From positions 496,001-560,000 of the forward strand of contig NZ_JAVJQO010000004.1 of assembly GCF_040218225.1 (NCBI RefSeq): 64,000 bases of DNA, given 5' to 3'. The stretch's first letter is position 1. Each line of letters starts with the position of its first letter. The notes below the pieces were generated by a model. That model ran no database searches. It worked only from the letters and a program-made list of their open reading frames with translations, and had not been told where the DNA came from. The DNA is from Gracilimonas sp. Lineage in GTDB: Bacteria; Bacteroidota; Rhodothermia; Balneolales; Balneolaceae. The position numbers were made by a program, and so were the translations under genes. This document shows, piece by piece, positions 34,358 through 42,046 of the stretch.

Positions 34358-36766
34358 ATGAAAAGAGCACTCACCGTATTCGTGATGATGTTTGTTGCCA
34401 TTCAGGCCTCCGCACAAATACCGACCATTTCTGAAAAAACCAAAGGACTTAATAAGACTGAAGGGTATTTCAACTATTACTTTGACGAAGCTAAAGACCA
34501 GATCTGGTTGGAGGTTGATAAGTTGAACACCGAATTCATTTATGTAAACTCGTTGACGGCCGGTATCGGCTCAAATGATATCGGATTGGATCGGGGCCAG
34601 CTTGGGGATACCCGGTTAGTATATTTTGAAAGAAGAGGCCCGAAAGTGCTCATGGTTCAGCCTAACTACGAATACCGCGCAGAAACAGATAATGAACTGG
34701 AGAAGAAATCGGTTCGGGAAGCCTTTGCATCATCGGTTATTGCAGGGTTTGAAGTTGCAGCCGAAGAAGATGGAAAGGTGCTCATTGACCTAACCAGCTT
34801 TTTGCTGAGGGATGCTCATGGAGTGACTAACACTCTGCGCAGATCCAATCAGGGTTCCTACAGTTTGGACAAAAACCGTTCCGCCATATACAAAGAAGGC
34901 ACGATGAACTTCCCCAAGAATACAGAATTTGAGGCAACGCTTACGTTCGATGGAAGTAATCCGGGAGGGTATGTGCGCTCGGTTGTACCAACACCAGAGG
35001 CCATCACAGTTCGCCAGCACCACTCTTTTGTAGAACTCCCTGATGACGGTTATGAGAAAAGAGCTCTGGATCCCCGGGCTGGATATTTCGGGATTTCTTA
35101 CCAGGATTACGGCACGCCGATCGATCAGGATTTGACCAAGCGGTTTATAGCCCGGCACCGACTTGAAAAGAAAAACCCGGGAGCCGAAATGAGCGAACCG
35201 GTTGAATCGATCGTATATTATTTGGATAATGGAACACCGGAACCGGTTCGTAGCGCTTTGTTAGATGGAGCCCGCTGGTGGAATCAGGCGTTTGAAGCGG
35301 CCGGGTACAAAGATGCTTTCATTGTAAAAATATTACCGGAAGAAGCTCACCCGCTGGATGTTCGATACAATGTTATTCAATGGATTCACCGATCTACACG
35401 GGGATGGTCTTATGGCTCATCAGTGACGGATCCGCGGACGGGTGAAATCATTAAGGGGCATGTTTCGCTGGGTTCACTAAGAGTTCGTCAGGATTTCCTG
35501 ATCGCTGTTGGACTGCTTGCTCCATATGGTGATGATCAGGTAAATACAACAATGCAGGAAATGGCACTTGCCCGAATCCGACAGCTTTCTGCTCATGAAG
35601 TGGGACATACCCTTGGAATCGCTCATAACTTTGCAGCCAGTGTTACAAATGATGCTTCGGTGATGGATTATCCTCACCCACAGCCAAAACTTGTGAATGG
35701 AGAAATTGACCTTTCCAGTCCTTATGATGTTGGAATTGGAGCCTGGGATAAAGTGGCTGTAGCCTATGGGTATCAGGACTTCCCGGAAGGAATGGATGAA
35801 AAAGAAGCGCTGGATGAAATCCTGGAAGCAGCTTATGATTCCGGACTAAAGTATATTTCTGATGCTGACGCAAGGCCGCAGGGTGGGGCTCATCCAGATG
35901 CCCATCTTTGGGATTTTGGCTCAGATCCATCTTCACAATTGTCAAAGATTTTAGAAATCCGTAAAATAGCGCTGGAGAATTTTGGCGAAGCTAATCTGAA
36001 ATCAGGAAAGCCTATGGCGGAACTGGAGGATGCCTTAGTTCCGATGTACTTTTTTCATCGCTATCAGCTGGAAGGAACGGTTAAACTGATTGGAGGGCTC
36101 GATTATAGCTACAACTCAAAAGGGGATAATTTACCGGCCCCTAAAATTGTGGATAAATCAATCCAACAGAAAGCTTTAGCAGAAATGTTGAAAACTATTG
36201 ATCCGTCTACTTTGGCGATTCCTGAGAACCTTTTAGAGCTTATTCCACCCCGGCCGTCTTCATTGGGATATTCTCGGGAGCTTTTTAATGGAAACACAGG
36301 TCCGGCACTGGACGCATTAGGAATTGCTGAAACTGCGGCCAACTTACCGGTGAGCTTAATACTAAATCCGGCACGTGCGAATCGACTGGTAGAGTATGGC
36401 GCACGCGATAATAATCTGAGCCTGGAGACTGTACTCGATGAACTCATTGCCGCAAGCTGGGACAAGAAAAACCAATCAGGATATCTCGGGTCCATACAAC
36501 GAGTGGTAAATCATGTGGTGCTGAAAAATATGATTGCTCTTGCAGCAGACAGTGATTCCAATCCTGTGACCAAGGCCATTACCCATAAAAAGCTAACAGA
36601 TCTCCAATCCAAATTATCCGGCAAAAATGATGCGGACAGCCGCTATGCGGTATATACGATTGGGATGTTTTTGACAAACCCCGAAGATTTTGAAGCAGAA
36701 GATGCTCCGGCACCGCCACCAGGATCACCAATTGGAAGTGATGCGATATTGTATTGTGAATTTTAG
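34358..36766 (+). CDS. Secreted zinc-dependent metalloprotease (DUF5117/DUF5118 type)
   Basis: An 802-residue secreted metalloprotease. A signal peptide (cleavage near ASAQ) is followed by a DUF5118/DUF5117-type N-terminal half, where NYYFDEAKDQIWLEV and SLTAGIGSNDIGLDRGQ are typical. The catalytic part carries HEVGHTLGIAHNF, with ligands H413, H417 and H423 and base E414, and a likely Met-turn at VMDYPHPQ. The C-terminal helical region ends without a sorting domain, so it probably stays in the periplasm. These enzymes are widespread in Bacteroidota, with little known about substrates. The ATG at 34358 is used; a TTG one codon earlier is in the same frame. Confidence 0.92.
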   Translation: MKRALTVFVMMFVAIQASAQIPTISEKTKGLNKTEGYFNYYFDEAKDQIWLEVDKLNTEFIYVNSLTAGIGSNDIGLDRGQLGDTRLVYFERRGPKVLMVQPNYEYRAETDNELEKKSVREAFASSVIAGFEVAAEEDGKVLIDLTSFLLRDAHGVTNTLRRSNQGSYSLDKNRSAIYKEGTMNFPKNTEFEATLTFDGSNPGGYVRSVVPTPEAITVRQHHSFVELPDDGYEKRALDPRAGYFGISYQDYGTPIDQDLTKRFIARHRLEKKNPGAEMSEPVESIVYYLDNGTPEPVRSALLDGARWWNQAFEAAGYKDAFIVKILPEEAHPLDVRYNVIQWIHRSTRGWSYGSSVTDPRTGEIIKGHVSLGSLRVRQDFLIAVGLLAPYGDDQVNTTMQEMALARIRQLSAHEVGHTLGIAHNFAASVTNDASVMDYPHPQPKLVNGEIDLSSPYDVGIGAWDKVAVAYGYQDFPEGMDEKEALDEILEAAYDSGLKYISDADARPQGGAHPDAHLWDFGSDPSSQLSKILEIRKIALENFGEANLKSGKPMAELEDALVPMYFFHRYQLEGTVKLIGGLDYSYNSKGDNLPAPKIVDKSIQQKALAEMLKTIDPSTLAIPENLLELIPPRPSSLGYSRELFNGNTGPALDALGIAETAANLPVSLILNPARANRLVEYGARDNNLSLETVLDELIAASWDKKNQSGYLGSIQRVVNHVVLKNMIALAADSDSNPVTKAITHKKLTDLQSKLSGKNDADSRYAVYTIGMFLTNPEDFEAEDAPAPPPGSPIGSDAILYCEF

Positions 36767-36774
36767 TTTTAAAA

Positions 36775-36930
36775 TCGTCATTGCGAGGAGAAAAGTTGCG
36801 GAAATAGACTTGGGATTTTGGCCGACGATGCAATCTCCCTTATTCTAAATCCCAAGTGGTTCATGGAGATCGCCGCGGCGAAAAGCGGTAGAGTCAAAAG
36901 TTCGACAATGATGCTCCTCGCGATGACAAT
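36775..36930. repeat. MITE-like repeat with CGTCATTGCGAGGAG / CTCCTCGCGATGACA ends
   Basis: About 155 bases between the metalloprotease and aat genes. The ends TCGTCATTGCGAGGAG and CTCCTCGCGATGACA are near-perfect inverted repeats. Inside lies a second inverted pair, GCAATCTCC and GGAGATCGC. The same outer and inner motifs occur at 38817-38959 in the opposite orientation. Confidence 0.72.
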
Positions 36931-36952
36931 AAAATAATCACCAAATAGCAGC

Positions 36953-37537
36953 ATGAAAATCATCCCGCCGGAAAGTCTGCTTGAAGCCTACAGCCAGGGG
37001 ATTTTCCCCATGGCTGAGAGTAAAGATGCGGAAGGGGTGGATTGGTACTCAGCAAGAAAGCGGGGAGTTATCCCGATTGGTGAATTTCATACTTCAGATA
37101 ATCTTAGAAGAATTATACGTCAGGGGAAGTTTGAAGTAAAAGTGAACCATCAGTTTCGGGAAGTGGTAAAGCAATGTGCTAAACGTGAAACGTCCTGGAT
37201 TAATGACCTGATTATCAATTCTTACGATGTTTTGAATCAGTATGGAAATGCCTGCAGCGTGGAAGCCTATAATAAAGGCAAGCTGGTTGGTGGTTTGTAT
37301 GGGGTGAAGTTGAAGGCAGCGTTCTTTGGAGAAAGTATGTTCAAGAAAGAAAAGTGGGCCGATAAAGTAGCTCTCTATTACTGCCATGAGATCTTGGAAA
37401 AGAACAGGTTCCTTCTTTGGGATACCCAATTCTATACCGATCACTTAGCGCAGTTTGGTTGTGTTTAAATTGAAGCTTCCGAATATGAAGAGATGCTGGA
37501 AATAGCCCTTAATAGAGAATGTAGATTTGTCCTTTAA
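36953..37537 (+). pseudogene. aat: Leucyl/phenylalanyl-tRNA--protein transferase, C-terminus cut by an in-frame stop
   Basis: Aat transfers Leu or Phe from tRNA to N-terminal Arg or Lys of proteins, marking them for ClpS/ClpAP. Residues 1-171 (to 37468) contain the family markers PPESLLEAYSQGIFPMAES, VDWYSARKRGVIP, VEAYNKGKLVGGLYGVKL, FFGESMF and DTQFYTDHLAQFG. The TAA at 37466 falls two codons after FG, where homologues have the FGA-x-E-I continuation. In the same frame the DNA then reads IEASEYEEMLEIAL... to a stop at 37535, the expected C-terminal helix. A single G-to-T change (GAA to TAA) explains this. The 171-residue product lacks only the last 23 or so residues, so it may still fold; sequencing error is the other explanation. 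Confidence 0.85.
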
Positions 37538-37644
37538 AAACCTTCCACAAGAGCACGTTATAAAAAAAGCCACCCCGAATACGGATCGATGAAAATCATG
37601 TCCGGTATCCAAGGCAGCTTTCTGGATAGGATGTTAGTTACACT

Positions 37645-38985
37645 TTAATATTCGGTGAGGGTTACAGCATTTAATGCAGCTTCACGGGAAATTTGTCCTC
37701 GGTCCAGCTGATTAAAGGTCGACTTCTTAACCTGGAAGTCAACTCGTTCAGGCACAATATCACTTGAATCATTGATGTTCAATGAAACCAATAAGTATTG
37801 ATCGTCATTAAGAGAGCTCAGCGTTCTGCCGTAATCCACAATAAACTCTTTGGTTTTAGCAACAAGAGCATCGTATTCTTTTTCAAGAGTTTCCGACACT
37901 TTCTTTTCACTTTCTTGAGCTTTTGCAGCGATTTCTTCTGCATTGCTATCCCGGTTCAGCCTTAATTCAAAAACATTTGAACCAAGCCCGTGACCCCGGT
38001 GCAAATCAAGTGAATACAATGCACCAAAATTATCCAGGTACATATACGAAAGAGAATTACTGTTTATCAGGTGATACTGATTACCATCCCCATCACCCAG
38101 GGCCGTTCCGAAGATGTTGCCAAGAACCTTCAGGTCAAGTCGTTCTTTATCTTCTGATGTAGACACTGATAAGCGGTTCTTGAAAGCATCGGTATTCAAT
38201 CTCCCGGCACGATATGCCTCCAGGTCCGATTTTTTAGCTGAGACGGAAATTACAGGAAGGGGCTCAGACTTGTCTTCTTCATCTCCTTGTAAATTATAAA
38301 CAGCAAAGCGGCTTCCGGTGGAGTTTGCAGAACCATAGATGACAAGAATACTTTCATCATTTTTTAGCTGACCGATCGTAGAGGCATAATCCTGCAGAAA
38401 CTCACTGATTCTGTTCGTCACAGATTCTTTGTCGATGCTTCGGTCAGAGTCGTTGTCATCCGAGCTGTACTGAAACACAATCTGCCGGTCAGAACTTTTT
38501 CTGGAAACGATGGAGTACCTATTACTGGTAGATGGAATCATAAAAATGACACCGTACCCAGGAATATACGTCCCTTTAACATTTCCGGACGAGCCGCTTC
38601 CAAAAATAGTGTAGCCTTGTGAGCGCACCTGTATAGTTCCAGTTCCTTCCTTTGTGGTAAATTGGGTTTTAAACATTTCGCCCAGAATGTTCTCCATGAT
38701 CTTGATGTCGCGGTTCATGCGATTGGTATCAAAATTCTGAGCGAGAGACAATGGAGACAGCAAAAGCGTCATCAATCCTACTATAATCATTTTAGCGAAA
38801 TATCCACTTCTATGCCCGTCTTCGCGAGGAGTCTCAAAATTAGAATTCGAGTTGTCAAAGTAATCGACGAAGCGATCTCCCTGACTAATTTCAGATGTTG
38901 ACTTAAAGAGATTGCCACGGGATTTACTCCCTTTGGCCGCCGAATCCCTCGCAATGACGAGGTTATTAAAGACTGATGTTTTCAT
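37645..38985 (-). CDS. Secreted protein of unknown function, third gene of the sigma operon
   Basis: The open frame codes 446 residues. A normal signal peptide starts only at residue 66 (MIIVGLMTLLLSPLSLAQ, ATG at 38790); the first 65 residues are mostly translated repeat element (38817-38959). The mature protein is beta-rich and Ser/Asp-rich. It has two similar-looking halves, each ending in a D-YA/RTL-QL-type helix (FLQDYASTIGQLKNDESILV and FIVDYGRTLSSLNDDQYLLV), which suggests an internal duplication. I do not recognise a family. It follows the anti-sigma gene by 18 bases, so it is probably made under the control of that sigma factor and acts in the envelope. The start used in the cell is unclear. 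Confidence 0.7.
   Translation of the reverse strand: MKTSVFNNLVIARDSAAKGSKSRGNLFKSTSEISQGDRFVDYFDNSNSNFETPREDGHRSGYFAKMIIVGLMTLLLSPLSLAQNFDTNRMNRDIKIMENILGEMFKTQFTTKEGTGTIQVRSQGYTIFGSGSSGNVKGTYIPGYGVIFMIPSTSNRYSIVSRKSSDRQIVFQYSSDDNDSDRSIDKESVTNRISEFLQDYASTIGQLKNDESILVIYGSANSTGSRFAVYNLQGDEEDKSEPLPVISVSAKKSDLEAYRAGRLNTDAFKNRLSVSTSEDKERLDLKVLGNIFGTALGDGDGNQYHLINSNSLSYMYLDNFGALYSLDLHRGHGLGSNVFELRLNRDSNAEEIAAKAQESEKKVSETLEKEYDALVAKTKEFIVDYGRTLSSLNDDQYLLVSLNINDSSDIVPERVDFQVKKSTFNQLDRGQISREAALNAVTLTEY
38817..38959. repeat. Repeat element inside the 5' end of a coding frame
   Basis: A 143-base copy of the 36775-36930 repeat in reverse orientation. On the minus strand it starts CGTCATTGCGAGG, contains GCAATCTC and GGAGATCGC, and ends CCTCGCGAAGACG. 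It is open in the reading frame of the minus-strand gene and adds about 48 codons between MKTSVFNN and the signal peptide. Confidence 0.7.
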
Positions 38986-39003
38986 AATTGTGTCCTGTAA
39001 ATT

Positions 39004-39690
39004 TTAATTTCCGGTACTTACCGTTTGTATGAGTTCGCCTAATACCTGGTCGGTTTGTCTGAATCGGTCGTAATAAGTTTCTTCCATGTTATAAAGGCCG
39101 GAGCTGATCATTTGTAAATCAGATTGCCGTTGCTGTTCAATATAATCCGCAAAATTCACCAGGGTTTTTTCAATCCGGTTTTCTTGCTGTTGCTGCGCCT
39201 CCTGAATGGCGTCCGAAATCATGACAGCGTTATCTTCTCTTACCTGCTGGAGAAGCATTTCTACTTGCTGCGGGGTGAACCCCTGTTGTATAATTTCCTG
39301 CTTTTCACCAAAGGCCAGGTTAAAACCACCATCGCCCACAGTTATATTCATCTTAGTAAAAGCCCCAATAACAACAAATACGGCCAGAATCGAGGCCATT
39401 GCAAAACCGGCGCGGGCAAATCCGTTTTGAGGGAGTAACCCGCCAATTAGCTCATTCCACCACTCCTGTAATCCGGACTTGTTGGGCTCTACCATAACCA
39501 ATTGCTCGGCAGGGTCCTGAACCGGAAGGTGGGAAATCATAGAGCGCACATCAGACAACGCGTCCAGCTCTTTCTTCAGCTCGGGGTTTTGGGATAAAAA
39601 GGTTTCTAATTCTTTTCGTTGATCGTGCTCCAATTCATCATACAGATAATCCATGAAGAGTGATCGGGCGGTTTCTTTATTCATAATCAA
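39004..39690 (-). CDS. Anti-sigma factor-like membrane protein
   Basis: A 228-residue protein encoded directly after an ECF sigma factor, which it overlaps by 14 bases. The N-terminal 60 residues (LFMDYLYDELEHDQRKELETFLSQNPELKKEL) have the shape of a zf-HC2/anti-sigma domain but lack the HxxxCxxC zinc motif. One membrane helix (about 94-112) follows. The C-terminal part is a long coiled coil rich in Gln (about 135-215). It probably holds the sigma factor at the membrane until an envelope signal arrives. The role follows from linkage and layout. Confidence 0.82.
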   Translation of the reverse strand: MIMNKETARSLFMDYLYDELEHDQRKELETFLSQNPELKKELDALSDVRSMISHLPVQDPAEQLVMVEPNKSGLQEWWNELIGGLLPQNGFARAGFAMASILAVFVVIGAFTKMNITVGDGGFNLAFGEKQEIIQQGFTPQQVEMLLQQVREDNAVMISDAIQEAQQQQENRIEKTLVNFADYIEQQRQSDLQMISSGLYNMEETYYDRFRQTDQVLGELIQTVSTGN

Positions 39691-40270
39691 ACACCTCTTT
39701 GTTGATATTCCAGGAGTCGAACGTCTTCTTCAGCGCGCTCAACCCGTAATACAATCTTGACTTTACTGTGTTTTCTGGTTCGTCTAAAATTTCTGCTATT
39801 TCTCTGAAGGTCAGACCTTCATATTCTTTCATAATTACCACTACTCGCTGGTCCACCGGTAATTGGAGGAGTGCTTTGTGAAGCAATACCAATCCTTCGT
39901 TTCGGAGAACCGTGCCATCGGCAGGAGTAGCGGTTTCGGTTTGGGGGGCTACCTTGAGAGCTTCATAAGAAGTAGCTCGCTTGCGGCCCGCACGTTTCAA
40001 TTCATCGAGACAAAGATTATTGGCGATGGTGTATAGCCACGACCCAAATTTATTTACATCATCCAGCGTATCCAGCTTGTGGTAGGCTTTGATGAAAGTT
40101 TTTTGAGTGATCTCGGCGGCATCATCGGAGCTCGCAAAAAAACGGTACGCAAAGTGGTGGATGCGATCCTGCCATCGCGTTACCAGCTTGTTAAAAGCCT
40201 GGTGATTTCCACCACGAAAATCCTGTACCAGTTGCGCGTCTTCCATGTGTTCGTGTTGTCCCGGGTTCAT
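39677..40270 (-). CDS. RNA polymerase ECF-type sigma factor
   Basis: A 197-residue sigma-70 family factor. Region 2 (about 10-95) has FNKLVTRWQDRIHHFAYRF, DDAAEITQKTFIKAYHKL and FGSWLYTIANNLCLDELK. Region 4 (about 130-185) has LPVDQRVVVIMKEYEGLTFREIAEILDEPENTVKSRLYYGL, with the helix-turn-helix in the second half. The start could be M1 or M9. It heads an operon with an anti-sigma gene (14-base overlap) and a secreted protein gene, so it probably responds to an envelope signal. A 30-bp inverted-repeat element lies 44 bases upstream and may displace or carry its promoter. Confidence 0.93.
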   Translation of the reverse strand: MNPGQHEHMEDAQLVQDFRGGNHQAFNKLVTRWQDRIHHFAYRFFASSDDAAEITQKTFIKAYHKLDTLDDVNKFGSWLYTIANNLCLDELKRAGRKRATSYEALKVAPQTETATPADGTVLRNEGLVLLHKALLQLPVDQRVVVIMKEYEGLTFREIAEILDEPENTVKSRLYYGLSALKKTFDSWNINKEVFDYE

Positions 40271-40314
40271 TCTGAAGGTAAGACGAGAGAAGAATGAATA
40301 TAGTTTTAAAAGAA

Positions 40315-40476
40315 ATGAAATCGAGAGTTGAAAGGGTGATAAAGGGGAAAAACTAAGAGGTAAGCAAATAGCGCAAGTGTCCGCCTGTGCAGTGTTGAAT
40401 TAGTGAAGAGGTTAATGGCTGGCTCGTCTGAGTTTAAGCCAAATCACTTTATCACCCTTTCAACTCTCAATTTCAT
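40315..40476. repeat. Element bounded by 30-bp near-perfect inverted repeats
   Basis: Arm 40315-40344 (contains GAGAGTTGAAAGGGTGATAA) is complementary to arm 40447-40476 at 29 of 30 positions, around 102 bases with no gene. It lies between the ECF sigma factor start and the OmpA gene end. The GTGATAAAG core is shared with the palindrome at 10073-10140. Confidence 0.75.
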
Positions 40477-40482
40477 CAACAT

Positions 40483-40514
40483 AAAAAAAGGGGGAAGTGA
40501 TCAACCTTCCCCCT
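40483..40514 (-). terminator. Terminator of the OmpA/DUF4398 operon
   Basis: Read on the minus strand, AGGGGGAAG (40514-40506) pairs with CTTCCCCCT (40497-40489) around an eight-base loop, followed by seven T. It lies 23 bases after the OmpA-family stop codon. Confidence 0.87.
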
Positions 40515-40536
40515 CGTCTCTCTTCGCATATGGATG

Positions 40537-41421
40537 TCATTCCGTACGTTGCGTAACGACTCCATTCTCGTTAGATATAATAACTTCCACCCGGCGATTT
40601 TGTTGCCGGCCAGCCTCATTCATATTGGTGGCTACCGGAAATTCTTCCCCGTAACCAACGGTCTCAATTCGTTGTGAAGATATCCCCGCCTTAATAAGTG
40701 CTTGTTTCAAGGCATCGGCTCTTCGCTGGGATAAGTTCTTATTGTATTCTGCGGAACCGATGCTATCTGTAAATCCTTCTATCTGAACCGTTCTTTCAGG
40801 ATAGTTATTCAAAAAAGCAGCCAGTTCATTTACCACTTTATTAGCTCCGGCTTTAAGGTTAGAGCTGTCGAAATCAAAAAGCACGTCGCTAAGGGTTAAT
40901 ACCATGCCCCGTTCACTTTGGCGGGCTTCCATTTCAGACAGTCGGTCGGCCAGCTCCGATGCTTCTTTACGAGCTTTTTCCGCCTCCTGTCGTTCTTTCT
41001 GAAGTTGTTGCATCGCATTTTCAGCGCGTTGCTCTGCTGCAATAGCTTCTGCTTTTCGGGCTTGTATCAACACTTCTTTACGTTCGGCTTCCGCGCGCTC
41101 AACCTCATCTTGCGCTGCGTTTAACTCAGCGGTTTCCCGGGCAATTTTTGTTTTCTGATTGGCAATGTATGCATAATGCTCAATTAGGTTTTTATCGGCA
41201 CCTTCTTCCCAAAGCTGCTGACTTTGTTCCAGGGCTTCTTCCGCTTCTTTCAAGGCAACCGGTGCTTTCATTACAATCAGCGAATCTTGTTCAGCTTTAT
41301 CATAAGATTGTTTTGCTTCCATAAGCAGCGGGTTGTTCTGGGGAGGGCCGCCACAGGCAGATAGCAGGAATACAAAGATTATACTTGTGAAAAGGAAACT
41401 ACTTTTTGCAGAACTCATCAT
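40537..41421 (-). CDS. OmpA-family lipoprotein with coiled-coil stalk
   Basis: A 294-residue lipoprotein (lipobox LLSACGG, Cys about 23). A DUF4398-like helical segment (about 30-90) continues into a charged coiled coil rich in Ala, Glu and Arg (about 90-170). The C-terminal OmpA peptidoglycan-binding domain (about 175-290) has VQIEGFTDSIGSAEYNKNLS, the NxxLSxxRA pattern and GYGEEFPVATNMNEAGRQQNRRVEV. It probably links the outer membrane to peptidoglycan. The first codons overlap the upstream DUF4398 gene by four bases (ATGA), showing coupled translation, and a terminator follows. Confidence 0.92.
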   Translation of the reverse strand: MMSSAKSSFLFTSIIFVFLLSACGGPPQNNPLLMEAKQSYDKAEQDSLIVMKAPVALKEAEEALEQSQQLWEEGADKNLIEHYAYIANQKTKIARETAELNAAQDEVERAEAERKEVLIQARKAEAIAAEQRAENAMQQLQKERQEAEKARKEASELADRLSEMEARQSERGMVLTLSDVLFDFDSSNLKAGANKVVNELAAFLNNYPERTVQIEGFTDSIGSAEYNKNLSQRRADALKQALIKAGISSQRIETVGYGEEFPVATNMNEAGRQQNRRVEVIISNENGVVTQRTE

Positions 41422-41792
41422 GATTGACTCTCCGATTTATCAATATTATTCTGAATTTCTTCCTGAAGCACCCGAATACTTTCCCGGAGCTCTCGCACCG
41501 CTTTCTGGGCTTTTTCCGATAATGATTTCATTTGTGCCAGTTCAGCATCTACCATGGCGCGGTCGGCGGTACGCTTTGCCTTTTCATATTTTTCTTTAGC
41601 CACCAACTCGCGGGCTTCGGTAAGTTTCTTTCGGGCCTCCCGTATTTCAAGCGGAGCATAATTTTCAGCTCCAACCTGCTCAGCTTGTTGAATAGAGGCT
41701 TCTACCTGAGTGAGTTTATCGGCAGGGGGTTTGGTGCTGGCACAAGCACTCAATACAATAACGAGCGGAACAACAATCGCTAACTTTCTCAT
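41418..41792 (-). CDS. DUF4398-domain lipoprotein
   Basis: A 124-residue lipoprotein (lipobox VLSACAS, Cys about 17). The rest is a single helical hairpin of DUF4398 type with QAEQVGAENYAPLEIREARKKLTEARELVAKEKYEKA, ending in a coiled coil. The same domain occurs in the OmpA protein encoded next, with which it overlaps by four bases. The two probably act together at the outer membrane, perhaps by forming a mixed coil. Function beyond that is unknown. Confidence 0.88.
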   Translation of the reverse strand: MRKLAIVVPLVIVLSACASTKPPADKLTQVEASIQQAEQVGAENYAPLEIREARKKLTEARELVAKEKYEKAKRTADRAMVDAELAQMKSLSEKAQKAVRELRESIRVLQEEIQNNIDKSESQS

Positions 41793-41961
41793 GACCTTGA
41801 ATGTTTTTTTGCAGAAAATTCACTCAGTTAAAGAAGAGAAATGAGACTTTGTTCCCGGTGAGGTGATTGGGCACTTAAACTAGTTAGTAAATAAGTTTGA
41901 GGATGCTAAAAAAGCCACATCAACTCTCATCCAGTCAACTCTCAACCCTCTATAAAAATAA

Positions 41962-41983
41962 TTATCCACATAACTGTTGATAA
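41962..41983. promoter_or_regulatory. Inverted pair of DnaA-box-like sites
   Basis: TTATCCACA (41962-41970) matches the DnaA-box consensus exactly. After four bases comes TGTTGATAA (41975-41983), the complement of TTATCAACA, one base from the consensus. The second site contains the -33 TTG of the proposed ffh promoter. Binding by DnaA is inference. Confidence 0.5.
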
Positions 41984-42007
41984 GCCTTAAAAGATGCCGT
42001 ATTTTTA
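41977..42007 (+). promoter_or_regulatory. Candidate ffh promoter of Bacteroidota type
   Basis: TTG (41977-41979), a 20-base spacer and TATTTTTA (42000-42007) fit the -33 TTG / -7 TAnnTTTG pattern of the Bacteroidota primary sigma factor. The ffh ATG follows 40 bases later. Confidence 0.45.
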
Positions 42008-42046
42008 CAGGCTCTGTAATTGGCGGAGAAAAATTCTGTTAACACC

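Noticed and set aside
37538-37640. Possible convergent terminator between aat and the sigma-operon gene
   Set aside because: The inverted arms (CCGAATACGGAT / TCCGGTATCCAAGG) pair poorly and there is no clean T run; left uncalled.
40403-40654. Plus-strand open frame covering the 30-bp inverted repeat and the OmpA gene end
   Set aside because: It overlaps the terminator and the OmpA coding region on the other strand; composition is not protein-like.
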